A stretch of DNA of 64,000 nucleotides, from positions 34,444 to 98,443 of the IMG/VR virus record IMGVR_UViG_3300037264_002228; one strand, 5' to 3'. This stretch comes from a virus. The notes under the pieces are model-generated. The model had not been told where the DNA came from and did not search any database. It worked only from the letters and a program-made list of their open reading frames with translations. This document shows positions 28,887 through 37,191 of this stretch, piece after piece; position 1 is the stretch's first letter; every line of letters begins with the position of its first letter. Made by a program: the position numbers and the translations under genes.

Positions 28887-29974
28887 AATTAGTTTGTTTA
28901 TTAGAAGATATAACAGCTAAACTTGAGAATCTTAAAAAGATTTTACTTGGTAAGAAATCTATATGGCTACAACGTAAATTAAAAAGACCTGTTGATGCAT
29001 CTATACATGAGCCTGTTGCAGGAGCATCGTCAATTACGCCAGAACTACAACAAGCAGCTGCTGAAGAAATTAAAAACTCTGCACAATGGGATCCAACAAC
29101 TAGACGTGAATTAGATGGCATATTCATACAGTTTATCGTAAGAAATATTGCCAACAATAGCATAAAACTGCCTGAAGATGGCCCACCATTGAAAGAAACA
29201 TTAGACACATTTGTTAAAGCATCTAAAAAGGGTAGTTGGATAGACAAAAAAGATATCATGCAATTTACTGATTGGCGTGAATTGCAGCGTTCAACGATGG
29301 AATGGACAAAGAAAAACCAAGAAGGTAGTAGACCATCATCTGAAACCGAATGGGTTAAAAGAGCCAAAGCAGGATCTGAGAAAATAACAGAATTTGATAT
29401 TACAACCACAGGCGGTAATGTGCCTGGTAATAAACATTATGTTGTGATTCAATTAAACACACCAATTGCAGTAACGGTGTATGGTAGGGGCACACAATGG
29501 TGTACATCTTGCTCATTATATAAGACGATAAGGCCACATGAGCTAGAACAAAATCTTACACAACTAAGTAATCAAGGACAAAAAATTGAAGGTAATCCAT
29601 GGGCAAATGTTGATCGTAAAGGGTTTTTAGATATTATAACAGATTTAAATGATGGCAACATTACTAAGTCGGAGCTAAAAATCCCAAACCCGTATTTGTC
29701 ATCTGCATTGAACAATGCAGTTAGTTACCTTCGTGATGGTCCTATGTTTCTAATTTTTAAAAATGGTAGCCCATATATCCAGATGTCAAATAGTGGTCGC
29801 GATGTTATGAACATTAATGACATCAAACTAAGAGGCACCAGCCCAGCTCTTGCATTAGTATTTAGAAAAATGATAGAAAGTGGCAAGATGTCTGAATCTA
29901 TGAAGAAGGTATTGGAAAGCCACATTAATTCTAGTGGACTAAAAGAACTAGAAGCAAAAGGGTTTAAATTTTAA
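28883..29974 (+). CDS. Hypothetical protein with GTQWCTS motif
   Basis: 363 residues. The N-terminal third is helical and charged. The C-terminal part has a beta-rich domain with VTVYGRGTQWCTSC near residue 205, later MFLIFKNGSPYIQM. This 'G..WCt' plus 'y.i...g..y' pattern recurs in uncharacterised phage proteins; its function is not known to me. The start overlaps the previous stop by four bases. Its end overlaps by four bases the end of a convergent minus-strand gene. Confidence 0.6.
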   Translation: MKLVCLLEDITAKLENLKKILLGKKSIWLQRKLKRPVDASIHEPVAGASSITPELQQAAAEEIKNSAQWDPTTRRELDGIFIQFIVRNIANNSIKLPEDGPPLKETLDTFVKASKKGSWIDKKDIMQFTDWRELQRSTMEWTKKNQEGSRPSSETEWVKRAKAGSEKITEFDITTTGGNVPGNKHYVVIQLNTPIAVTVYGRGTQWCTSCSLYKTIRPHELEQNLTQLSNQGQKIEGNPWANVDRKGFLDIITDLNDGNITKSELKIPNPYLSSALNNAVSYLRDGPMFLIFKNGSPYIQMSNSGRDVMNINDIKLRGTSPALALVFRKMIESGKMSESMKKVLESHINSSGLKELEAKGFKF

Positions 29975-30396
29975 TCGTCGAATGCTTTATTAAGACTAGA
30001 TTTAAATCGTTTATTAATATTTAAAATTGCTATGTCGACTGGGCTTTGGCTATTTAACTTCTTATCGATCCGTGTTTTAAGCTTTGTCTCATTAGACTTA
30101 TCCAACATTGATTGTTTCTTAGCTTGATCACTCCATAATGCATTACTAATGGTTTTGCATTTTTGACGTATTTTGGGCGCTTTCATTTTAATTGATATTA
30201 CACATTTTCTACATATATATGGTATATTATTTGAAGATATTCTTTTTACTAGCGCATCTATAGTAATCATATCCCAACTTGAGCACGCTGTACACTGTGT
30301 CGATATTGAGCATCGATGTGCATATTTGTGTTCTGTTATTTTAGTATAATCTACAGCAAACACATTTCCTATTAATTGTTCAATTTTATATTTCAT
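29971..30396 (-). CDS. Small zinc-finger-like protein, minus strand
   Basis: 141 residues on the strand opposite to its neighbours. It has Cys pairs at HRCSISTQCTAC and YICRKCV that could form one treble-clef or ribbon zinc site, followed by a basic helical C-terminus (KIRQKCKTISNALWSDQAKK). This is reminiscent of DNA-binding zinc modules found beside homing endonucleases, but no nuclease motif is present. It interrupts the head operon between the WCTS-motif gene and the scaffold, which suggests later insertion. Confidence 0.55.
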   Translation of the reverse strand: MKYKIEQLIGNVFAVDYTKITEHKYAHRCSISTQCTACSSWDMITIDALVKRISSNNIPYICRKCVISIKMKAPKIRQKCKTISNALWSDQAKKQSMLDKSNETKLKTRIDKKLNSQSPVDIAILNINKRFKSSLNKAFDD

Positions 30397-30417
30397 TGTC
30401 GACGAACCTATATCACG

Positions 30418-30496
30418 TAACTAAAATATATTTTACGCAAAACTACTTTAGTTATCGATGACATGTGTTCACAATAATGTAGAACACGATATGTCA
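30418..30496 (+). promoter_or_regulatory. Leader of scaffold/capsid operon: two inverted repeats
   Basis: In the 107-base gap before the scaffold gene, TAACTAAA (30418-30425) is repeated inverted as TTTAGTTA (30447-30454), flanking an AATATATTTT stretch. TGACAT/TGTTC (30459-30470) then pairs with GAACA/ATGTCA (30482-30496). The first may frame a promoter. The second is a stable 5'-leader hairpin that could protect the abundant capsid mRNA. Functional reading is inference. Confidence 0.45.
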
Positions 30497-30518
30497 AAGA
30501 TGTATGAAAGGAAAAGAC

Positions 30519-31298
30519 ATGGAAAACATGGTAAAAATCAAGGAACTTTTAAAAGGCATTGGTGCTTCAGATGAATTGGCAGTTGCTCTTTGTGAAGAGC
30601 TTGAGCGCTATAGCGCTGCCTTGAAGACCAAGTATGAACACGAATATTCGCAGAAAATTGGGCGCGCCAAGCAGGTCTGTGTGGAAGAAGTAAACAAGGA
30701 AAAGGCTGCTATGGCTCGCCGCGTTAAAACTTTCATGGAGAGCAAGGTCGCTTCAATGGAACAAGCTTACGCTGGTCGTAGAGCAATCGAAGAGTCTGAG
30801 TCCGCTTCTCGCCTCAAGAAAGCTAAGGCCATTCTTGAGGGCGTCGAGATTAAAGATGGTGGCGTGACGAATCAGACTTTGGAAGAGCGCGATAAGAAAA
30901 TTGCGCGGCTCGAAAAGGCAATCAATAGCTTGAAGGAAGAACGTAATTTAGCTGTTGCTAAAGCCAACACAGCAAATGATATTGCTGCAAAAGCCTTACA
31001 ACGCAATCGCTCTTTAGAGTCACGTGTCGCAACAGAGGGTTACTGCGCCGATCATAAGCTTCCATTCCCAAAGAGTGGTAAGTGCGCTAAATGCGGTGGT
31101 GGTGACAAGAAGGACGACAAGAAAGAAGACAAGAAGGTAGACGAAGCTAGGAAGCCAGCTCCAACTCGTCTTGATGAAAGTCGTACAGCTCCAGCTGCTA
31201 CACAATCAACTCGCAGAACAATGAATGAGTCACAATCCCGTACAGGCCAGTTGCCTGTCACGGAGATCGGCAAAATTGCTGATACAATCCAGGACTGA
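30519..31298 (+). CDS. Prohead scaffold protein, gp22-like
   Basis: 259 residues from ATG 30519, chosen because AAAGGA lies six bases upstream; ATG 30504 is in frame but lacks a ribosome site. Almost wholly helical: long coiled coils at about residues 30-85 and 115-165 (EERDKKIARLEKAINSLKEE). It then has a short Cys-containing insert (GYCADHKLPFPKSGKC, AKC) followed by a Lys/Asp tract and a low-complexity tail. Position directly before the capsid gene and the coiled-coil nature match T4 gp22, the core that shapes the head and is later degraded by gp21. The Cys/Lys-Asp module resembles the C-terminus of the 1079-residue head protein. Confidence 0.75.
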   Translation: MENMVKIKELLKGIGASDELAVALCEELERYSAALKTKYEHEYSQKIGRAKQVCVEEVNKEKAAMARRVKTFMESKVASMEQAYAGRRAIEESESASRLKKAKAILEGVEIKDGGVTNQTLEERDKKIARLEKAINSLKEERNLAVAKANTANDIAAKALQRNRSLESRVATEGYCADHKLPFPKSGKCAKCGGGDKKDDKKEDKKVDEARKPAPTRLDESRTAPAATQSTRRTMNESQSRTGQLPVTEIGKIADTIQD

Positions 31299-31312
31299 AA
31301 GGAATAAATTAA

Positions 31313-32824
31313 ATGAGTAAGGTTCTAACAGAAGAAGCACGCAGCGAGTCATTGCTCGTCGCTTCTCGTAAGAACGAACTAGTAAAGAAGTGGTCTCCAG
31401 TACTCAAAAAGTGCAAGGAAGTCACTCCAGCTAAGTTCGGTTTACTGTCCCAAATGTTTGAAAACCAGTATAATCACTGGGATCCAAAGAAAAGGTCAGT
31501 AATTCTAGAAGACGCTACGACAACTGGCGACATTGCGGATTTCACCCGCTTTGCTCTCCCTTTGATTCGTAAGTCTTATTCGCGTTTGATCGCTGACAAT
31601 CTCGTCGGCGTTCAGCCAATGAGTCAGCCAGCCAGCCTGATTTTCTACATCAGGTATCGTTACGCTCTGTCAAAGGGCCAGACGCAAGCTGGAACTCAGA
31701 TCATGCGCCAGAACACCGCTCAGGCGTTTGCTCGCCAGAACGGTTGGGCACTTGATCCTTATTACAGCTCACAGGTCGTCAAGGGTGAAGACCTGACTGT
31801 CACATCCGCATTGGTGGCATCAGGCACCTTGAAGCACCGTCCAGTATTAGCGGGCACAGTCGTTGTTAACGTCTTTGCTTCTGATGCAGACAGCTGCGAA
31901 GATCCAACACCAGAGTGTCAGGTAACCTTCGATGCTGACGGTAATCCAGACCTAGTGTTAGCATCGTCTCCAACAAACTGCACCATCGATGATACGACTC
32001 CTGGTGCAACAGTGTTTAACCATTCCACAGGCGTGGTTCAGGTTACACTATCCGCTGGTTCTTTGACTGGTAAGCTGGTACGTGCTGATTACGAGTACGA
32101 TCTCGAAAACAACCCATTCCAGCCAGAAGTCACAATGTCTATCGATTCCGATAGCGTTGCAGCTGCTACACGCAAGCTGAAGACATCCTGGAGCTTAGAG
32201 GCCGCTCAGGATCTCAAGTCAGTGCACAACATTGACGCTGAGAGCACGTTGACCGACCTCATGGCTGACGAAATGGTTGCCGAAATTGACCGCGAAATCA
32301 TCAACGATTTGATCGTCGCAGCGTCAATCCGCGCAACACATAACTTCGGCACAGGCGCTGGCGCATCTGTCAACTTTACAGATCGCAACATCGCACTCTT
32401 GTACAAGGTACTAGAAGTTGCGAACATCATCCATCGTACCACGCTCCGTGGCCCAGCAAACTGGATGGTAACGAGCGCTGACATCTCTTCTAAGTTCGAA
32501 CAGCTGAACGATTTCCGTGGTTCGGACGCTCTTGCTACAGATGGTATCGACATTGGTATTACCTCTGCTGGTACAATTCAGGGCAAGTTGAAGCTCTATA
32601 AGGATCCTCTATTCCCGAATTGCAAGATCCTCATGGGCTTTAAGGGTTCTAGCGTCCTAGACGCCGGATACTTCTACGCTCCATACGTGCCATTACTCTC
32701 CACGCCAACCGTGTTGGATCCAAACTCCTTCACGCCAAACAAGGGGATCATGACTCGTTATGGTAAGAAGCTCATCGAAGACGGTGGCTTGTATTATGGC
32801 GTAGTAAACGTTTCCAATCTTTAA
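31313..32824 (+). CDS. Major capsid protein, gp23-like
   Basis: 503 residues with the T4 gp23 pattern: N-terminal helical region (FGLLSQMFENQYNHW), DFTRFALPLIRKSYSRLIADNLVGVQPMSQPASLIFYIRYRY as two adjacent segments, and a beta-rich domain. The strongly conserved KLKTSWSLEAAQDLKSVHN and ADEMVAEIDREIINDL helices follow. It ends with ILMGFKGSSVLDAGYFYAPYVPL and a GIMTRYGKK strand. It forms the hexameric lattice. Codon use is markedly richer in C/G third positions than in the surrounding accessory genes, as expected for the most abundant protein. AAAGGA provides the ribosome site, and a perfect terminator follows. Confidence 0.93.
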   Translation: MSKVLTEEARSESLLVASRKNELVKKWSPVLKKCKEVTPAKFGLLSQMFENQYNHWDPKKRSVILEDATTTGDIADFTRFALPLIRKSYSRLIADNLVGVQPMSQPASLIFYIRYRYALSKGQTQAGTQIMRQNTAQAFARQNGWALDPYYSSQVVKGEDLTVTSALVASGTLKHRPVLAGTVVVNVFASDADSCEDPTPECQVTFDADGNPDLVLASSPTNCTIDDTTPGATVFNHSTGVVQVTLSAGSLTGKLVRADYEYDLENNPFQPEVTMSIDSDSVAAATRKLKTSWSLEAAQDLKSVHNIDAESTLTDLMADEMVAEIDREIINDLIVAASIRATHNFGTGAGASVNFTDRNIALLYKVLEVANIIHRTTLRGPANWMVTSADISSKFEQLNDFRGSDALATDGIDIGITSAGTIQGKLKLYKDPLFPNCKILMGFKGSSVLDAGYFYAPYVPLLSTPTVLDPNSFTPNKGIMTRYGKKLIEDGGLYYGVVNVSNL

Positions 32825-32850
32825 TTAATAGTTAAAGATCAATATTTGAA

Positions 32851-32886
32851 GGCCGGGTGGTCAGAAATGGCCACCCGGCCTTTTTC
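32851..32886 (+). terminator. Intrinsic terminator after the capsid gene
   Basis: A perfect 10-base-pair GC-rich stem (GGCCGGGTGG / CCACCCGGCC) with a 10-base loop is followed at once by TTTTTC. It ends the head operon and isolates the accessory region downstream. Confidence 0.92.
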
Positions 32887-32910
32887 ATATCCAAACAGTA
32901 TCTAAAATTA

Positions 32911-33447
32911 ATGGCATTAGTTATTGGTTTAACAGGCCGCAATGCGTCTGGTAAAGGTCAAATAGCAGAATACTTCAAAAATAAAGGTTTTAAATTCTAT
33001 TCTCTGTCAGACGTAATAAGAGACGAAGCCCGTAAACGTGGACTACAATGTACGCGTGATGTTATGGTTAGTATTGGCATAGAATTAAGATCTAAATATG
33101 GTACTGGTTATTTAGCGGACCGAACCATTAAAAATATTGAAATTAATTCTGATTATGTAATTGATTCATTTAGACATCCTAATGAAGTGAATGTTTTTAG
33201 AAGAATTAGTAATTTTAATTTGTTAGTTATTAAGTCAGACCAATTGATAAGATTTGAGCGCATAAAATTACGTAATAGGATTGGTGACCCTAAAACATAT
33301 CATGAATTTTTGGTATTAGATAATTATGAATCATCAAATCAGTCTAATGTTGGTCAGCAGCTAGATGAAGTAGAAAACATGGCAAATTGTACCATTGAAA
33401 ATAATGGTACTATTGAAGAACTATATTCCAAGCTTGGTAATTTATGA
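32911..33447 (+). CDS. P-loop nucleotide kinase-like protein (UPF0200/dephospho-CoA-kinase-like)
   Basis: 178 residues from ATG 32911; longer frames start inside the terminator. Walker A GLTGRNASGKGQ (residues 6-17) is followed by SLSDVIRDEARKRG and later IDSFRHPNEVNVF, then RIGDPKTYHEFLVLDNYE. This succession matches the archaeal UPF0200 AAA-like family, related to dephospho-CoA and dNMP kinases and sometimes fused to dCMP deaminase. A separate dCMP deaminase gene lies at 40965, which supports a nucleotide role. Substrate unknown. Confidence 0.7.
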   Translation: MALVIGLTGRNASGKGQIAEYFKNKGFKFYSLSDVIRDEARKRGLQCTRDVMVSIGIELRSKYGTGYLADRTIKNIEINSDYVIDSFRHPNEVNVFRRISNFNLLVIKSDQLIRFERIKLRNRIGDPKTYHEFLVLDNYESSNQSNVGQQLDEVENMANCTIENNGTIEELYSKLGNL

Positions 33448-33815
33448 TACTATCAATTATATTATGTCTTGCAATATTTTTATGGTCGATACTGTATTAC
33501 ATTACTAGACCGGAACCACCACCAACATGTGTTGAAGAAGAAATAATGCGCGTGGCTATTAATAAAATAAATTGGCGTAGACGTCCGTCGATTGATGAGA
33601 TATCGTTAATACCACATGGCGGCTTAGTTATGTCAATAGGTACAACTGATATGAGAAAACTTTATTTTGAATTCACTGAAGGTAAAGTGTGTATACGTTC
33701 ATTCAGAAGTGGTCGTAAAGATTTTGTTGACATAATCGATTTGGCAAGACCAGATAGCATTGAATTGTTATCTAATAAAATTGAGCATCATTATATTAAA
33801 TTATTGTATAGTTAA
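33444..33815 (+). CDS. DPxFF-family small protein, membrane-anchored
   Basis: 123 residues. The first 20 residues form a transmembrane segment (ILCLAIFLWSILYYI), then a soluble domain ending in LARPDSIELLSNKIEHH. That ending is a divergent form of the C-terminal 'l.DPnFF.kL...I' motif shared by about 15 small proteins in this window. The start overlaps the previous stop (ATGA) and the stop abuts the next ATG. Function unknown. The membrane anchor distinguishes it from most relatives. Confidence 0.6.
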   Translation: MILSIILCLAIFLWSILYYITRPEPPPTCVEEEIMRVAINKINWRRRPSIDEISLIPHGGLVMSIGTTDMRKLYFEFTEGKVCIRSFRSGRKDFVDIIDLARPDSIELLSNKIEHHYIKLLYS

Positions 33816-34136
33816 ATGGATAACAATATAGCTGATGAACTTAAGCCATTGATTGTTGGATGGATTAGTGAACATCCAAAATATGGTCCATTAGATGAAG
33901 CATTAAAACATCGTGGATTAGTTCACCCAATAATGGTAATTGATAATAAAGGAGTCGTAATAGCATATGATGGCATTTGTCGCCCAGGGCCTATGCCTCC
34001 GTGTGATTCACAAGCTCTCCGTATATCAAGTGGCAATGTGCAATGTAACTATGTTGATCCTGCTTTTTTCGATAGAATATCTGATGTAATAGAGACACAT
34101 ATTGCTGAATGTACCATATGTCAGGAATTAATATGA
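33816..34136 (+). CDS. DPxFF-family small protein
   Basis: 106 residues, belonging to the paralogous set: an N-terminal helix with LKPLIVGWISEH, a beta-rich middle (IMVIDNKGVVIAYDG), and C-terminal YVDPAFFDRISDVIETH. It ends with a CTIC pair that could bind metal with an upstream Cys. Four-base overlap (ATGA) with the next gene. Function unknown. Confidence 0.65.
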   Translation: MDNNIADELKPLIVGWISEHPKYGPLDEALKHRGLVHPIMVIDNKGVVIAYDGICRPGPMPPCDSQALRISSGNVQCNYVDPAFFDRISDVIETHIAECTICQELI

Positions 34137-34393
34137 AGCTAATTGATTTAATGATTGAGTGGTCAATTGGTGTGCCGATTGATTGCTATGAGACAGGTTA
34201 TATGTCGTGTAAGACATGTAGAGTTAATATTGGTGTAGTTCATGACACATATATTTATGTATATGGTATCAATAATGGTAAGATTATGTCATATGAACCA
34301 AATTTTTTTGAACAAATTATGAAAAGATCTGAGCACCCATGCGCTGAATTTAAGGCTATGACTGCTGGTCCAACATTTACAATCGCAGGTTAA
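34133..34393 (+). CDS. DPxFF-family small protein
   Basis: 86 residues from ATG 34133, which overlaps the previous stop; a start at 34109 would lie deeper in that gene. It shows the family layout: LIDLMIEWS at the N-terminus, central strands (VVHDTYIYVYGINNG), then SYEPNFFEQIMKR. Two CxxC-like cysteines occur (YMSCKTCRVN). Function unknown. Confidence 0.6.
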   Translation: MKLIDLMIEWSIGVPIDCYETGYMSCKTCRVNIGVVHDTYIYVYGINNGKIMSYEPNFFEQIMKRSEHPCAEFKAMTAGPTFTIAG

Positions 34394-34394
34394 T

Positions 34395-34802
34395 ATGCCA
34401 GTCGTAATACAAGTTTATTTTGGACATGAAACAGATAGAAAACATAGGATTAGTGGGCCTGCTGATAGTGACTTAATGTATGATCAAATTGCGAAGAAGC
34501 CAATATGTATACCCGATTGGCCAGATTTAGACTACGTTAGAGATGATGGTAGTTTCCCAATAACATTTATGGGTCTTCCGTTGTGGCGGCCCAAAGGCCT
34601 AGCAGTGTATCGTTGGGCCATTGATTATGTGTCTTGTAGTGATACACGATGGGTGGTTTTTGGCTCATATATGTCAGTAGTATCTGCAAAAGAAGCGATA
34701 AAACCACTATATGATTATATAAATGGATATCATATTATAAGTGAACATTGTTTTCTTGGTGAACATAAAGAACTTCCGCACGACATGTGGACAGACGGTT
34801 AA
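34395..34802 (+). CDS. Hypothetical protein
   Basis: 135 residues, unrecognised. Rich in Trp, Asp and Pro (IPDWPDLDYVRDDG; LPLWRPKGLAVYRWAI). It lacks the DPxFF motif of its neighbours but sits in the same tightly packed operon, one base after the previous stop and directly before the next ATG. Confidence 0.6.
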   Translation: MPVVIQVYFGHETDRKHRISGPADSDLMYDQIAKKPICIPDWPDLDYVRDDGSFPITFMGLPLWRPKGLAVYRWAIDYVSCSDTRWVVFGSYMSVVSAKEAIKPLYDYINGYHIISEHCFLGEHKELPHDMWTDG

Positions 34803-35213
34803 ATGATATCAAAGAACTTAACATTATCTATATTGATTACAGACTGGTTTAATAGACTCAAAAAGAAACACAAATGGTCTATTGGACGTAGTACCATAAT
34901 TAGTGGAAAGACGAATGAGCCAGTAGTAATACATTTATTGTATGAGCCATATAATGAGAAAATTGATGTTATTGATATAGACACCATAGAAAATAAAGCC
35001 TTTGGTCCAATATCTGGATATGACATACATAACAAATGGATTGATCAAGAAATTATAAGTATTACTGATCCACAATTTTTTAAAAAATTAAGATCGATGA
35101 TGCGAAGTGTGGAAAAAGAATTTAGAATATGTAAAGATGTTATTAGAAGACGCGACGGCCATCAGACTTATTACTCGATACATAGAGGAGAATGGAGAGA
35201 CGAATGCTTATAG
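34803..35213 (+). CDS. DPxFF-family small protein
   Basis: 136 residues. N-terminal LTLSILITDWFNRLKKKHKW resembles the 'I..W' helix of the family. The motif is ITDPQFFKKLRSMMRS near residue 92. It is followed by an extra basic tail of about 30 residues (KDVIRRRDGHQTYY). The stop is TAG, overlapped by the next gene. Function unknown. Confidence 0.62.
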   Translation: MISKNLTLSILITDWFNRLKKKHKWSIGRSTIISGKTNEPVVIHLLYEPYNEKIDVIDIDTIENKAFGPISGYDIHNKWIDQEIISITDPQFFKKLRSMMRSVEKEFRICKDVIRRRDGHQTYYSIHRGEWRDECL

Positions 35214-35509
35214 GTAAATCTGGATTGCATGAGATGCATTTGTATAAGTGTGTAGATGACGTACCTATGCCAGCTACAGAAGAAGATGTAGCCAATCCTG
35301 CTTATAAACCAATGGTTGTTATGATTATGAGCTATATGCGCTCTATGTCGCCGTTGTTGTATGAAGACAATAAATTATATCATATATATAACGACGCAAT
35401 TACGAAAGAGCTAATTAAAGAGCAGGTTATAGCATTATCAGGTTATCATAATAAATTGATTATTGATGCCGAGGCGGCACTAGAAAGTTGTTTCAAGAAA
35501 AATGGATAA
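35204..35509 (+). CDS. Hypothetical protein
   Basis: 101 residues from ATG 35204, preferred because GGAGA lies five bases upstream; ATG 35192 is only one base from its own SD-like sequence. Methionine-rich helix (PMVVMIMSYMRSMSPLLY). No recognised family. The next tiny gene starts before this one stops. Confidence 0.55.
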   Translation: MLIGKSGLHEMHLYKCVDDVPMPATEEDVANPAYKPMVVMIMSYMRSMSPLLYEDNKLYHIYNDAITKELIKEQVIALSGYHNKLIIDAEAALESCFKKNG

Positions 35510-35645
35510 ATCAATTGGACAATCAGACGGGCATTATCATAAATGTAAAGAATGTGGCATAGAATATAAACATTATACAAAAGACGTTAAATGCAAAGAA
35601 CCACAAGATACTTATTGTGGTAAATGTAAAGAATTTGTAACTTAA
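35502..35645 (+). CDS. 47-residue zinc-ribbon protein
   Basis: A short frame opening inside the previous gene's end (ATG 35502) and closing with TAA. It encodes MDKSIGQSDGHYHKCKEC and later YCGKCKEFVT: two CxxC pairs about 24 residues apart, the geometry of a zinc ribbon. Too short for usual length cut-offs, but the Cys pattern and overlap style support it as a real gene. Confidence 0.5.
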   Translation: MDKSIGQSDGHYHKCKECGIEYKHYTKDVKCKEPQDTYCGKCKEFVT

Positions 35646-35664
35646 GTATTGAAAGTGAGGATTT

Positions 35665-35967
35665 ATGATGCTGATTATAGGATGTGACAATTGTAATATG
35701 AGCGACAATGGGTTACATATGAAATTAGAATTTAGGCATGTTAATAAATTTTGCAAAACATGCAATCATGATGAAACTACAATTTGGAATTATTATTTCT
35801 GTAATAGTGCGTGCATGTTCAATTGGCTAAGCCATCATGATGTTGAACAAAAAGGAGTTCCATGTAGAGATTGTAGAAATATTCAATCTGAACCGACTGG
35901 ATTTCTTTTCGGATTTAAAGAAAATGGAGTTTGTACATCTTGTAATGGTGTTAAGAGTGTAAAATGA
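35665..35967 (+). CDS. Cys-rich zinc-binding protein
   Basis: 100 residues with five Cys pairs: GCDNCNM, FCKTCNHD, FCNSACMF, PCRDCRN and VCTSCNG. The spacing suggests several small zinc knuckles, partly like a MYM/FCS-type finger around YYFCNSACMFNWL. GTGAGGA is the ribosome site. It overlaps the next gene by four bases. Role unknown; protein or RNA binding is possible. Confidence 0.6.
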   Translation: MMLIIGCDNCNMSDNGLHMKLEFRHVNKFCKTCNHDETTIWNYYFCNSACMFNWLSHHDVEQKGVPCRDCRNIQSEPTGFLFGFKENGVCTSCNGVKSVK

Positions 35968-36608
35968 TTAATTGGACATATAATCCAACAAAGGATGAGT
36001 TAGAATATTGCCTAAAAGTGTCTAAGTTTCGAGAGAACATGCAATCAGCAAGACCAGAAAATAAAAACAAAAAACGATCTAAAGAGGGCATAGTTGATTC
36101 AATTTGTAATGGCGTAGTTGGTGCTCTAGGTGAATTAGCAGTCTCGAGAATCACTGGGATCAGGTGGGACGGAGCAATGTTGAATGATAAGCAATTTGAT
36201 GTTTGGAATATGAAATGTGCAGACATTGGACCATTTGAAGTTAAGACAATAAGTTATAAAAGCGGAAACTTTGTGCTTAATGATAACGATAAGGATTGGG
36301 CTATTGGGCTATTGGCATACGCACCAAATGCTAGAAATGAAGTTGGATTGCAACTATATAAAGGTAAGCTAGTAAAAATCAAACCATCTGTAATAATATT
36401 GGGTTATTTGCCAGTTGATAAAGCCAAAGCAATGGTTGAGCCACAAGTTAATATGTTTAATAGTGGTAAGTTTAAAATTAAGTATATTGTAACACAAGAC
36501 AAATTAAAACCAGTTTCACGACTAAACAGAATTGTTTTGGGATTAAGAAGTAGAGATAAAACCAAACCAGTGGATATTAAAGGCTGGCCGCCATTTTACG
36601 TTGAATAG
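35964..36608 (+). CDS. Possible PD-(D/E)XK-fold nuclease-like protein
   Basis: 214 residues. ICNGVVGALGELAVSRITGIRWDG is followed about 35 residues later by IGPFEVKTISY, giving an E...(D)...ExK-like arrangement typical of the PD-(D/E)XK nuclease superfamily. Later segments look like strands and a basic C-terminal tail (RSRDKTKPVDIKGWPP). I do not recognise a named subfamily; the nuclease call rests on the motif spacing only. It is convergent with the next minus-strand gene and overlaps its end. Confidence 0.5.
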   Translation: MINWTYNPTKDELEYCLKVSKFRENMQSARPENKNKKRSKEGIVDSICNGVVGALGELAVSRITGIRWDGAMLNDKQFDVWNMKCADIGPFEVKTISYKSGNFVLNDNDKDWAIGLLAYAPNARNEVGLQLYKGKLVKIKPSVIILGYLPVDKAKAMVEPQVNMFNSGKFKIKYIVTQDKLKPVSRLNRIVLGLRSRDKTKPVDIKGWPPFYVE

Positions 36609-36808
36609 TCACTCTTGCTCCACGCGATCCATCCTTCATTATCGATGATGTCGCTGACATGTTTAACAGCTGTGTGCTTGGTCGATTTTTTATACCAAAA
36701 TTTATTACTAGAATTATACACAAACTTATTTCTCTTTAGCCACTTCACAACAGTTCGAAAGTTTGATTTGTAATCTCTGCAAGTCGTGGCTACAACGAAT
36801 TTTGGCAT
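36596..36808 (-). CDS. Small basic hypothetical protein, minus strand
   Basis: 70 residues; a good AGGAG site lies eight bases before its ATG on the minus strand, which supports it as a real gene. Basic and Trp/Tyr-rich (VVKWLKRNKFVYNSSNKFWYKK), which could suit nucleic-acid binding. No family recognised. It converges on the nuclease-like gene and is divergent from mazG. Confidence 0.6.
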   Translation of the reverse strand: MPKFVVATTCRDYKSNFRTVVKWLKRNKFVYNSSNKFWYKKSTKHTAVKHVSDIIDNEGWIAWSKSDYST

Positions 36809-36858
36809 GGTTTTCTCCTATAATTGTTATTATGAAATACGTATCTTATAATTAACCT

Positions 36859-37191
36859 ATGAAACCTTGGAGACATATGCGCAAAAACAAATATCAGAAG
36901 ACAGTACACAAATGGGTAAGTCAGTATAAAGATGGTTATTGGGACCCATTTAAAATTTTAGCTCGTTTATTTGAAGAGGGTGGCGAACTTTCTAGAGAAA
37001 TTAATCATAAATATGGGCCCAAAAAGAAGAAACCAGGTGAAAAGGCTGGAAGTATAGAAGAAGAAATAGGCGACATACTATTCACTATTATTTGTATGGC
37101 TAACTCACAAAACATTGATATTGATAAGGCATTTGAATATGCAATGCATAAGGCATATAATAGAGATGCCAATAGGTTTGAAAAATTATGA
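36859..37191 (+). CDS. MazG-like nucleotide pyrophosphohydrolase
   Basis: 110 residues. The MazG/all-alpha NTP pyrophosphohydrolase signature is clear: LARLFEEGGELSREIN (EExxE-type metal ligands, about residues 36-47) and SIEEEIGDILFTIICMANSQNID (ExxD ligands, about 68-80). The family hydrolyses (d)NTPs to monophosphates and PPi; some phage forms clear dATP/dGTP in modified-base phages, others affect ppGpp. Substrate cannot be told from sequence. It overlaps the next gene by four bases. Confidence 0.85.
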   Translation: MKPWRHMRKNKYQKTVHKWVSQYKDGYWDPFKILARLFEEGGELSREINHKYGPKKKKPGEKAGSIEEEIGDILFTIICMANSQNIDIDKAFEYAMHKAYNRDANRFEKL

